DNA of 64,000 nt, taken from positions 1 through 64,000 of the forward strand of contig JAJEKV010000855.1 of assembly GCA_021234155.1 (NCBI GenBank), written 5' to 3'. The DNA is from Isoetes taiwanensis (taxonomy: Eukaryota > Streptophyta > Lycopodiopsida > Isoetales > Isoetaceae). The position numbers and the translations under genes are program-made. This document shows, in pieces, positions 44,441-56,400 of this stretch. Positions within the stretch are counted from its first letter, which is position 1. The number at the start of each line of letters is the position of its first letter. The notes under the pieces were generated by a model. The model saw only the letters and a program-made list of their open reading frames with translations, was not told the origin of the DNA and ran no database searches.

Positions 44441-47400
44441 CTTCAAACAAAATCACTAGATAAGCGTAAAGTTGAATCATCCTGGGAAGCTACAAGAAAA
44501 AGCATGCCTGCTCAGTAGATGAGGCTGCAACGTATCCAGAAGAAACATTTGCCCTCTGCTTCCGCTTAGCACGTTTCACTGCCAGTGCCAGGTCTGTACC
44601 ACTCTCTTCGCATATTTGAAGAGTTGATTCCGTTGGCTGTAGGTACCAATTGAAAGTTTAAGAAACCCATTTCCATGAACATTAAGATCTCATATAAATA
44701 ATCCAACAGATGAATGTATCTGCACACTACATTGCCCCATTTTTTCATGGCATCTTATTTATTAGTATTGTACCAATGTAACTGCATATTAAGAATTTTG
44801 CCAGGATTCAAATCATAACAATGAAGGAAATGCTATTTCCAGATGCATAGGGGAAAACCTATAGTCAAAAATATTGAAATCTCCAAGCATTAAAACAATG
44901 ATTATTGTGCAAGTAGTGGTCGTAGCATATCTCAGAAAGAACCTGTTACAATGGTGTGTATACGTGTTACAGAAGCCCCGGCATTGTAAATAAAATTTTT
45001 TAAAATACCTTGAACTTACAACGAATTGCTGGAAAAGCAAAACTGAATCCACCAAGTTTGAGCCTTTGCTCAAGCTCATCAATAGCTTCCCCACTCCATC
45101 CAAAAGAACCAAATACACCACATGGCTTTGATCTTGCTTCAGTATCCTTTAGGATAACTCCCAAAGCGTTCTACATAATAGGGACAGTAATAATCATGCA
45201 ACGCTAATGAATTGCAATTCAGAGCATGTTTACATAGTTTATATTTCAAAAACAGCCAAATAATTAATGATACTAGTTCTACCTAAATTACAAGGTATTC
45301 CTCTATATCATCCATAAAATACCATGATAATAACCTTGTTAGATATGAGTTGACATGGGAGAGCAATGTTCTTGCATGGTATTGATGATGTAGACGACAA
45401 AATAATGGCTCAGATATTGGCAAAGATGGATTTACATGTGGAACTGAAGTTGAAATGTTCTGGGTGTCCCTTGCAGAGAAAGATGATGTAAAGGCATTGC
45501 CAGAAATGTTTGCTCCAGCTTTGGTCTATGGCTGATCTTTCTAAGTTGCAATTGCCACATTCAATTCATACTAATACTGGGCAAGGAACAAGGCATGGGA
45601 GGAAACATTTTTCGACCTTGGTGCATCTGTTACAATTTCAATTTGTGAAAAGCAAAGTTATGTAGAAGCACTTGTTGAAGCTCATGGTTCTTTCTAATAC
45701 AGAATTGGGGATTGGTATTCATGAACAGAGATGCTCTTCTGTAATGGTACTCCATAATCTTTTGTCTTATATGCAGCTAGATGGTATAATTACCTGGATA
45801 GGGGTTGGCATATGCCCAGCAAGTGTTGGACTCCCAATAACAAAGCCACTACACCGCACAATTAAATTAACTATTTCTTCTGTGGTGCTGTGCTCGGTAT
45901 TCACACTTTCAACTGCAACACCTCCTTTGGCTATGCCACGACTGGTAGCATGCCAGGATATGAGTTTGACAACAAAAAGAACAACACAAGACTTGAAAAA
46001 CCATTATGCATTTGACATATGTGCCTGTGTATTTTATATGGATCTATCATAGTGAAATTTCAATTTGGTTTCTGCTCAGTTATTTCAGCATGGTTGCTAT
46101 TTGCCTCTGTTATGATGGAAATAAATGTCTACATCCTAGAAACTAATATTAACTGCTGTTGAAGGATTTGCAAGTTTACCTACTATAAGTCCTTCACTCA
46201 ATTTACTAAGGACGCCAATAATGACATTCTCTTCGTAAAAACAAAGTCTAATGTACATCAAAAAGAAATCTAGATTCAACAGTGATGATAAAATATGCTT
46301 CACTTATGCAGTTTTTATACTGCTGGTTGCAACAGCCATGGTTTCTTGTTAGCATGACATTCTTATGACTCCAATTGATATTTCAGCCTTACCTTATTGC
46401 CTGGGCAAGAGCTGCTGTGTTCCCATAGGCAGATGCATAGACAACTGCTATGACGGCTTCTTCTGTTTGCTTAAGTCTATCAAATGTCCACTGTCATAAA
46501 TGAAGAAGTTCGCTATTATCAAATTTTAACTGGCATGTCCTTTAAAGTGCCAAGACGTAGCACATAGAAAGAAACCTAACAAAGGTGCTGCATCAGAAGA
46601 ACATGACATCCAAACCAAATCAAAAGGCAAATCCACAGAAGAAAGGTACAATCGACCAACAACATATAACTTAAGTCCTGAACTACCAACCAAAAAGGCA
46701 ACATATAACTTACACTGCGGTATTCCCGAACTATTTCTGTAATAGTGGACCGAACAATTGGCCCATGAATTGGACATAATGCAGACACCACCAGTGGACC
46801 CTCTGAAGGTACAGCCATGGATTGTTTGACAGGGAGGTTAAGCACACCCAAAATCGTTGAAAGTAGATATTTCACATCTGCCTAGACCAAAGTTAATACA
46901 AATACCAATTAGTTTCTGAAAGAATACACCTCATTACTATGTCAACATACACTGCAATCATAATAGTAAGATGAGTCTAAAATGCCTTGTGTCGTTCTAA
47001 GAACTATGCATGCTTTCCTCACTATTAGAGGATTATCGACGTGTGTCTGGATGACTATACATGCTGAGTCACCTGTTGCTGACGTGGCATCTTTATAAGC
47101 CACAGTCACGCTTCATTCAGCTTCATTCAGTTTGTGAGACCTCTAGCTAGTTTTCTAGACGCTCTTGTATCTTCTTCATTCTTCAAGAATACATTCTATT
47201 CAGAAGCCTTTGGTTCATGGTATCAGAGCCGGACTTGAGGGATGAAGACAGTACATGGTTGATCAGCAGATTCTTGATCTAGGTTTGAAGATCAAAGGTA
47301 AAACTTCGTGAAACTGAAGTGGATGTGTTTAGACTTTACAATAAGCTAAATACTGACTGAATCTGATAAGCCTGGACTGAAATCTTGCAATTCTTGCAAG

Positions 47401-50400
47401 AACAGGTGAAACTGAAGTGGATGTGTTTAGACTTTACAATAAGCTAAATACTGACTGAATCTGATAAGCCTGGACTGAAATCTTGCAATTCTTGCAAGAA
47501 CAGGTGCCGGAAGACTGTTTTGTCAAAGAATCTTGACGTTCTCATCCGAATTGTGATATATTTCGAAATTTTTTGATGATTTGTGCCGGTTTTAATAGCA
47601 GGAGTCGCCTTATGTTCAAATTTAGCTTCTCTTCTAAATTTAGCCGATTCTTTTTTGGCTTTTTTTGTGGAACCGTAGCATCTATTTTCAGAACTATCTC
47701 GTCTCTTTAATTCTTTCTTGGCTTTTTGTGCAAACGTAGCCTCTTTTTGTGCTCTCTTGTGCCTCTATTTTCACATTCAACTTGTCTCTTGTGCTCTCTC
47801 GTGCTTTCTAATGGCAGTTAGTCATGATCCTTGGAAATATTTTCAACATCCAGTTCTAGATGATCATAATTACTTTACTTGGAGAGAAGCTTTCAAGACA
47901 AATCTTAATCTCAAGGATTTGGGTGAAGTTCTTGACATTAAATGGGCTCCCAAAACAGATGATGAAAAGAAGAAAGATTTCTATGCTCTCAATCATCTTA
48001 GGGCTTGTATTTGCACTGATTATCTTATGGATATTAAAGAGTTCTCTGATTTTTCAGCAGCCTTTGAGTTTTTGCAAAAGAAGTGTGTTCTTAAAGGTGA
48101 AGGCCAACAGCTTGTTATTCAGAGTCAAATGGATAATCTGAAGTTAGTAGATTGTTCCAGCATGCGAGACTATTTGAAGAAACTCAAAACTTTACATGAA
48201 GAGTATATTAGTGCTGGAGGTGAGATGAAAGAGGTCAGACTTATTCTTTATGGTTTGAAGGGGTTGTTAGATGAATACAAGCATACAGTCAAGTTTTACA
48301 AATTGCAGCATGAGATCAAGATTGATTTTCATCATTTACAACAGCAATTATTAGATGAAGAGCAAGACAATAAGAGAGCCATCCAGACTGAAGCTGCTCA
48401 CTATTCTCACACAAAAGTTTCTTCTTCCTCTATGCATTCTTCTACAGATGCTTCCTCTAAAAATGCATCTGCGCCATCTAACAATTCTGCTAAGGAACCT
48501 TTCACTTGCTGGTATTGTGGTAAGAAAGGCCATATGAAACGTCAATGTAGGAAGTTACAACGAGAGTTTGCTCAGTTTGCAAAAGAGCAATCAAAGGAGC
48601 AGCCACCCAAGTCTTCTACTACTCCAATTCAAGAGATTAGTGCTAAGGTTTCTGAAATTTCTGTTGATGAGTTAGAGGCTCAATTTCTTGGTGTTGCTGC
48701 AGAACATTTAGCAGAAGAAGAGGTCTGGTTAATAGATTCAGGGGCCACCAAACATCTAGCAGGCAAATCAAATGTATTTTCCACACTTCAAAGGTATGAC
48801 TCTACTGTTGTGAAGATGGCAGATGGAAATCTCACTCGAGCAAAAGGAAAAGGAACTGTTGATTTAAAGTTTGATCCATCAATGACTTTCAAACTTAATG
48901 ATGTACTTCTTGTACTTGGGTTGCTGGTTAATCTGCTTAGTGTTAGCCAGTTTGATAGACAATTGGGTTTATCAGTTCTTTTTGCTGGAGGATTGGTTCA
49001 CATATTGCAGAAAAATCCGTGTTACACTTTATCGATGTAAATCTGCTTGGTCCTCTTGCTCAAGGACATTTAACCAAAGAAGGTCTTTATGTGCTTCAAG
49101 GAAAGCTGAGTTCTCTCATTTCTACTGTTACACAATCACCTCAAGAGTCTTCTCTTACTGCAAACTCTCTTCAAACTCCCGACCGAATCTTTGTGGCATG
49201 AGAGGTATGGTCATGTTGGTATTTCTGCTTTGATTATAGCATCCAAATTAGATATGGTCAAAGGATTACCATCTCTTAAGTTTCAAGACCTTCAGTGTCC
49301 TGCATGCAGATTGGGTAAGCAAGTACAGGCACCTTACCCCAAACAAGCTGCCTTTCGTGCTACTCAGCCTTTAGAGCTTATTCACACTGATATCTGTTAC
49401 ATGCCTACTGAGTCATTGGCTGGGAACAGGTACTTTATTGTGTTTGTGGATGATTTTAGTAGGTACACATGGGTCTATACTCTTAAATTTAAATCTCAAG
49501 CCTTCTCTACATTCAAAACTTTCAGTGCTTTGGTTCAAAACCAGTTTTCTACCTCAATCAAGGATCTCAGAACAGATAATGCAAAGGAATATTTGTCAGC
49601 TGAGTTTGAAACTTATCTGAAGGACAAGGGTATTCATAGAGAACTCATAGTGCCCTATGCACATTCGCAGAATGGAGTTGCTGAACGGAAGCATCGAACT
49701 TTTTTGGATTTTTTTTTGGATTTGGCAAGGAGTATGTTAAAACATAAGAATTTGTCTCCTGATTTTTGGGCAGAGGCAGTGTTCACTGCATGTTATCTTT
49801 CTAACAGAGCTCCCACAAAAGCCTTGAATTTAAAAACACCCTTTGAGGCTATTTATGGAGTTAAGCCTGATATATCTCATCTTCTGTATTTGGTTGCGTA
49901 GGATATGCTTCTTATCCTCGAGAAATACTTCAAAAGAAAGGTAAATTATCTGACAGGGCAGTTAAGGTCATATTCATTGGGTACACTCCTAACATGAAGG
50001 CTTGGAGATGCTTTGATCCAGTTACCAAGAAGGTTTTTGCTTCTAGGAGTATGGAGTTCGTGGAAGATGCTCAATACTCGTTTGATTCTCAATCTGCTGC
50101 AGTTGATTATGACAAGGCAATTTTCAATCTGTTTGACATTGAACCTTCTGTTTTACCAGCCTCTATATCTTCAAGTTCTGTCTCATGTATGCCTCCATCT
50201 GTATCACATCCTAATATTTTATTACCTTCCAATGATCCTTCTACAGTTCTTACTGCTGCCCATGATCAGTCACCTTCTTTGTCCCCTGTTTCTCACACTC
50301 CTTCAATTTCTTCAAATCCTTATACTGATTTTGAGCCTCTTGAGTTACAAGATCATGTACCGGTTTCACCATCATTGTCCCCTTTAACTCAATCAAGTTG

Positions 50401-53400
50401 ATGAACTGGAGTATTCAACTGAGTCTCTACCAATTGTACCCAGACGATCTCGTCGACTTGCTGACCTATCTTTGCGTGCTGGTGATGATTCTAATATGTG
50501 TAATTATGCTCTGATGGTTAAAGTTCTCAATGACAGTGATCCTATCTTCTATGGTCAAGCAGCAAAATGTGATCATTGGGTTAGTGCAATGAAGGATGAA
50601 TTAGGCATGTTGCATAAACAAGGGACTTGGGAGCTTGTGCCAAAACCTCCAGGCAAGAATATCATTGATGCAAAGTGGGTATATCGCACCAAATACCATT
50701 TAGATGGTACGATTTCTAGGCACAAAGCCAGACTTGTTGCTAAGGGATATACACAACAAGAAGGTTTTGACGATAATGATGTTTATGCGCCTGTGGTTCA
50801 GCTTGACACACTACGTGCTGTTCTTGCTTTGGCAGCACAAAATTCTTGGCCTGTTCATCAGCTAGATTTCAAATCAGCATTTTTAAATGGAGATTTAGAA
50901 GAGGAATTGTACATGCAGCAACCTCCGGGTTTCGTGAATAAGGAGTACCCTGGTTATGTTTGCAAGTTGAAGAAAAGTTTGTATGGACTTAGGCAAGCAA
51001 CTAGATGCTGGAATCAGAAGATAAATGCTTACCTTCTGAATATGGGATATCTTCGATCTCGAGCAGATCCTAGTCTTTATTTTAAGTTTCAGGACTCCAA
51101 AGTTTCTATCATCCTTCTTTATGTTGATGATACAATTATGACAGGTAGTGCATTCTCTCTTATTGAACAAACTAAGGCATCTATTGCAGCTGATTTTGAG
51201 GTTACAGACCTTGGCCTTATGCACTATTGTTTGGGTCTTGAAGTATGGCAGACTTCTAAAGGTATTCACTTAACCCAACAAAAATATGTCTCAGAAATTT
51301 TGGATAAATTCCACATGACAGATTGCAAACCTGCGCTTATCCCTTGGGATCCAGGTCAGAAGTTGACTCTCCAATCAGACGATGAAGATACTGACGCTAC
51401 TCTCTACAGACAGTTAGTTGGTGCATTGCTCTATCTCACCATTACACGTCCAGATATAACATATGCCGTTGGAGTTCTTACCAGATTTATGACCCATCCA
51501 AAGCAAACCCACTGGAAGGCAGCCAAGCAAGTGGTTCGTTATCTTAAAGGTACTCATAATGAGGGTCTTTTCTACGGCAAGGTTTCAGAACCCAAGCTCC
51601 TTGTCTATTCAGATTCTGATATGGCCTCTACAGATTTGGATTCCAGAAAATCTCTTACAGGTTTTGTGTCTTTCTTTGGCAACAGTCCTGTTAGTTGGGG
51701 TTCTAAAACTCAAAGTACTACTAGTATTAGTACTACAGAAGCTGAGCTAAAAGCCTTAACAGATACTACTCAGGAATTAAAGTGGTTGCTTCATCTTTAT
51801 GAAGATCTTGGTGTATCAATCAAACCTGCTCAACTCTATTGTGATAATAGTGGGGCTATTTCACATGTTAAGGATTTCAAGATGCACTTGCAGATCAAAC
51901 ATTTGGATATTCAACTCTGTTTTATTCGGGAACAGCTGCAAAATGGATGTCTTACTCTTTTCTATTGCTCCACCAAAGATCAATTGGCTGACGGTTTCAC
52001 TAAACCACTTTCAGGAAGATTGTTTAAACAAATGAAAGGTGTTTTGGCTCTTCAGTCCTATTCATTTGAGGGGGGATAATATCCTCCAGGGGGGATATCT
52101 TCAAGCATTCTCTTTGTTTTTTCTGTTGTTCATTTCTCAGCCATGTTAGTCATCAGGGGGGATATTAGAGGATTATCCACGTGTGTTTTCTAGACGCTCT
52201 TGTATCTTCTTCATTCTTCAAGAATACATTCTATTCAGAAGCCTTTGGTTCACTCACCATATATACTTTCTGAAAATTATAGACTCTCTGTAAAGAGGCT
52301 ACCCTTTATGGTATGGTAGACTGCTGGACAGTGAAAATAGAGTGCTCCTTGGACTTGCTGACAATTACTGGCACTTTCTTTGCTATCCAATATGCTTCGC
52401 ACAGGCCACCTCGATCTCAAGCTCATAGCAAGATCAAGGACCCCTTTGCTGAGGTCTGGGCTACCACTCAGTTGACCAGTCTATGGCATTCTTACAACTG
52501 GTGCGGAAAGCATAAATAATTCGCAGACGAGGAAAGCATAAATAATTCGCAGATTACGACCATTTCGGAGTCCATCATTATTATCAGGTCATGGATCTGC
52601 ATTGATACCTTGAGATGCCATCCACATTCTATTATGATGGACAGGTTTAATATTATATCTGTTCTATCTATCTTAATTGTTTTGAGGAGATTGTATCCAA
52701 TCGATCAAGTTCAAGAATAAAAATTGGGCTAAATTTGGCATCATTAAGGTGTATCTGGTCCATTCCTCCCAGAATTGAGTCCCTGGAACTCTATAGAATG
52801 TCCATACCTTGATTGGTGTATTTTGATTTCATAGGTGGGAAGTAGTATGCTGCAATATGTAAATTTTGGTATGCGTATCTATGAAGTTTGGACCGATCAA
52901 TTAGCATGTGGTTCTTTAAATTCCTTCTTTAAATTTATGTCTAGAAGTATAGAACCCATAAACTCTGATGTAAGAGATGTGTTAATGCTAAGCCATTCAG
53001 AACGATTGTTTGAATGCTTCTGGATCCTTTTGCCAGCCAAAAGAAAGGACACATTTAACACATTCTGATCTGGGTCCTTGTACATTGTTGTTGTCTTTTA
53101 TATTGACATAAACGTACCATAATTTACTCCTAATTACATTATCAGCAACTAATATTACGAAACTACACCAGTAATGTAACATAATGAATCAATTAAGCAC
53201 AGGATGAGAATACACCTTAACTACTTCAATGCCCGTCTTCCCTGCATAGGAAGGTCTTGAGAACTGTGTCACCACGGGCAACTTTTCAAGAGCGGAGTTG
53301 ATCTACCAACAAAATAAAGGTCAATCACCAAAAGCATAAAGTAGAGGATTTCGAATATAGAGAATAGATCGATTGCAGTGCAATGGTGGTAGCATAACTA

Positions 53401-56400
53401 TGCATATTACTCTCCATTTAGGGAAGACTCGACAACATTTTGTCTCAATGATTTAAATATCTGCTTGGCAAAGCCAAAATATGGGTGATTTCTATACCTC
53501 AAATTACTGCTTTACAGCCTGTACTAAAAACCAGCAGCTACTGTCCAAATGCAATTAAACCTTGTTGATCTAAATGCATGACTCAACTGAATAATTAGCA
53601 TTCGTCAAAAAAATCACTGCATTATATTTATATGTTCGGGTGACATGTAGAAGGTTAGATCCGAGGAAGGGGGTATGGCACGGAGTTTGATGCATAAAAC
53701 TAACCTGTCGCGGTGCAGGTGCCATCATGCATTCAAAAAAAAACTTCCAGTCTTCGCCATATGCATCCCATCCTCCAAGATCAAAATTGTTTCCATCACA
53801 TACATGTGCACTAAATGTAAAGAAGTCCGTTAGGAACTATACTAAGTCATAGCAGCTAAAGTTATGGATACATATAAGTATGTAAACCTGAAAAGCTTGT
53901 GAGTAAAGAGAAGTTGGTTTGTGGGATCATATGTGCACATCCCGTCAGGCCACCTCGGCGTTGGTGTCAAAATGAATCTTAGTTTGTGACCTATCAAAAG
54001 GAACTATATAAACCCCCATGTTTGAAGGGGACCTCAAAAATGTGCCCCAGACTTAGAGCAGAATTTACCATACAATGCAGTTTATTTCTAATGCTTCTGT
54101 CATAATGAGCTAAACTCCAAAAATTAGGAAAAAAAATTACCTCCACCAAGGTCGAGACAATCTCCAGCACGTATAGTGTTGATAGCAAATGCCCGCTTTA
54201 ATAATGGTTCAGGAATTATTGATGTCAAAAGCTGAGCGGCTGGATTTGAGCAATATATCTGAAGAGGGCACACTGAAGATTCCATTTTTAGCAAGTTATA
54301 TTGATAGAACTCATAATAGAAACACATGGCATTGTTTTTTGACAGCAATAAAAAGTCTATTACAGTTCTGCTAGATTGGTTAATCATATATTATATGAGT
54401 CTGCTTCCTCTGGCTGTAAAATAATGTCCGCCCGCCAACCAAGTAATACACTATAGGTTTGAACTATGCAATCCCAATCTAAATAGACATGAAGGCCTGT
54501 CATTGTAATCGTGTCCTATGAAGAAGGTAGACAAATGTCTACATAAGTTGATCATTTGCATAGTGAAAAAATAATTAAGTAAAATTGCTTCTTTGCGCTC
54601 CCCCTCACTTAAGTTGAATAAGCTGGATTTTGAAGTTTGTACTTTAGTTAGACAAACTGTTCTGCCTACAGGATTCATTGTAATCCTTATCTACATCACA
54701 CTTAGTTATTTTCGGTTGGCTGCAAAATTACAGCATTTTTTATGTATTTCAGTGACCTGAACCTTCCATAGACTATATATGATATAGATCGCTGCTTTGT
54801 TCATCTATTAAAAGAGACCCACTGGCCCAGGTTTTTTATTACATGCATATTTAACCCACTTTATTCCAAGAACGTACTTCAATCAAGAAAACACTATCAA
54901 AGTCCATCTCTTACTCAGAAACTGAATGTTTGCCTTCTGCCCTATAAATAACTGGGCCATAAATTCTGTGATATATAAATTGATCATGAAAGAGCTTCTA
55001 AATGCTTACCTGCATCCGGAATCGATTCTCCTAAAGCTATCAAGCTCTCAATCCGTTTTGGGCTCACATGACCTAAAATTAGATGCTTCAAGTCCTTCAA
55101 TTCATTGTTCTGCTTTAATGTCTGAATATATGCAGTCTTAAATATGTGATCTGGAACATCTATCAATGCAACTCCATTAGGACCCCTGATGCGGTAAGAA
55201 TTATCTGTGGTTCCTCTCTTTAGACCATATTCAACCTGCAAATTTGATTAAAAAACAACAATAGCCATCTCAAACCCTTCACTTTGAAAACCCTTCACTT
55301 GGAAAAGGAAAATGTCAATCTGGCTATGCATGTACATTAGACAATCAACGACTCTTATGGGTACACCTTTCACATAGCTGCTACAATTATATGCCCATTC
55401 TTCACATTTCGAATTAAGTTGCTCGCTTTCCTGAATCTAAAACATGTTGGACAAGATGTTCATTTCTCCAACTTCTTTTAACCAAATAATGCCAAAGTTT
55501 GTAGGACATGGACTTCATACTGACAATGATGAAGATATTTGAGAGCTGGCCCCAAAAATTAACATCCAGAAGACGCCAAACACCTACCAAACATGTTATT
55601 TTAAAGCCTCACGATTATTATTCGACTTAACTGCTCAATGTTCTTTGTGGAATAGGCTTTATTACAAAGGATGATTATATTCTATTACTCCAAGAAATAA
55701 TACTTCAGACCGTACAAGTAGTTTTGGAACTCACGTCCATTTTCGGGAGACCTTAACGTAAAATATGCAAATGCCTACACTGTACAATACATTGTATGCA
55801 TCTGCTTGTTAGTCAATACCTCAAATTTCAATCGGTCAGTGCTGCAGCCTCTGAAGCTACAAGTGTCACTAGTTAGCTCAACCACTCGGATATCAATGAC
55901 CTGAAAATTTTTACCACTGTTTGATAATAAATCACGTGTTATAACTGTAGATAATTCTGGCACTTACTGGAATTTCTAACATCGGACCAGGTGAGCTCAG
56001 CGATGGTGATGATAAATTCTTCGTTGAGGCATGAACAACTGCCACATGGAAATCCTTTTTGGGGTTATGCAAAGAGATCTTGACCCTCTGCACGAATATG
56101 TACAAAGAAACTTGTTAGAAAAGCCAAGAAAAACATACATAGTGTGACGATACACAACCCGCTGATTTTCTTTTCTGATTTTTAAATTTCTTCACTTTTG
56201 CAAATTTCAAAATGATCAAAAACGCATTCGAGCCACCTGAAACTCTTTGCATTACAGAAACATTGCAATTGGCCCTATAATGGTGATATTGGATCCTAAC
56301 AATGTTTGGGAATACGCACTGCTAAGGCATTACCTCAAATTTCGACGACCAGCTAGTATTGAGCATTAAACCCTCTGCACAAGAATTCATGAGCCAAGAA

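Larger units (their letters stand above)
47018..52257 (+). mobile_element. Ty1/copia element 3 in FLVA intron 8
   Basis: A 5230-bp element (47023-52252) flanked by the 5-bp target duplication CTCAC (47018-47022 and 52253-52257). It is transcribed opposite to FLVA and lies in the intron between exons 8 and 9. Complete organisation: 5' LTR, tRNA-Met primer site, leader, gag-protease-integrase-RT-RNase H, polypurine tract, 3' LTR. The paired LTR segments differ at one position in 90, so the insertion is young, but at least four frameshifts break the polyprotein. Removing it leaves an intron of about 1.1 kb. Confidence 0.95.
46714..55900 (-). other. FLVA: FLVA diiron domain exons 3-9 with altered ligands
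   Basis: The domain spans EYGLKRGTTDNSY (exon 4), ILGHVSPKRIESL (exon 4), CSNPAAQLL (exon 5), LTPTPRWPDGMCTYDP (exon 6), LFSAHVCDG (exons 6-7) and LCPIHGPIVRS (exon 9). Canonical flavodiiron proteins bind iron with HxExDH, a His before WPD, an Asp in LFSNDAFG, and the His of a late SHG motif. Here the positions read H187, S189, K191, R192, R263, H287 and H388: the acidic ligands are replaced. This is the known signature of Flv1/FLVA-type subunits, as opposed to Flv3/FLVB, and is the reason for the A assignment. Intron 8 holds a retrotransposon. Confidence 0.85.
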
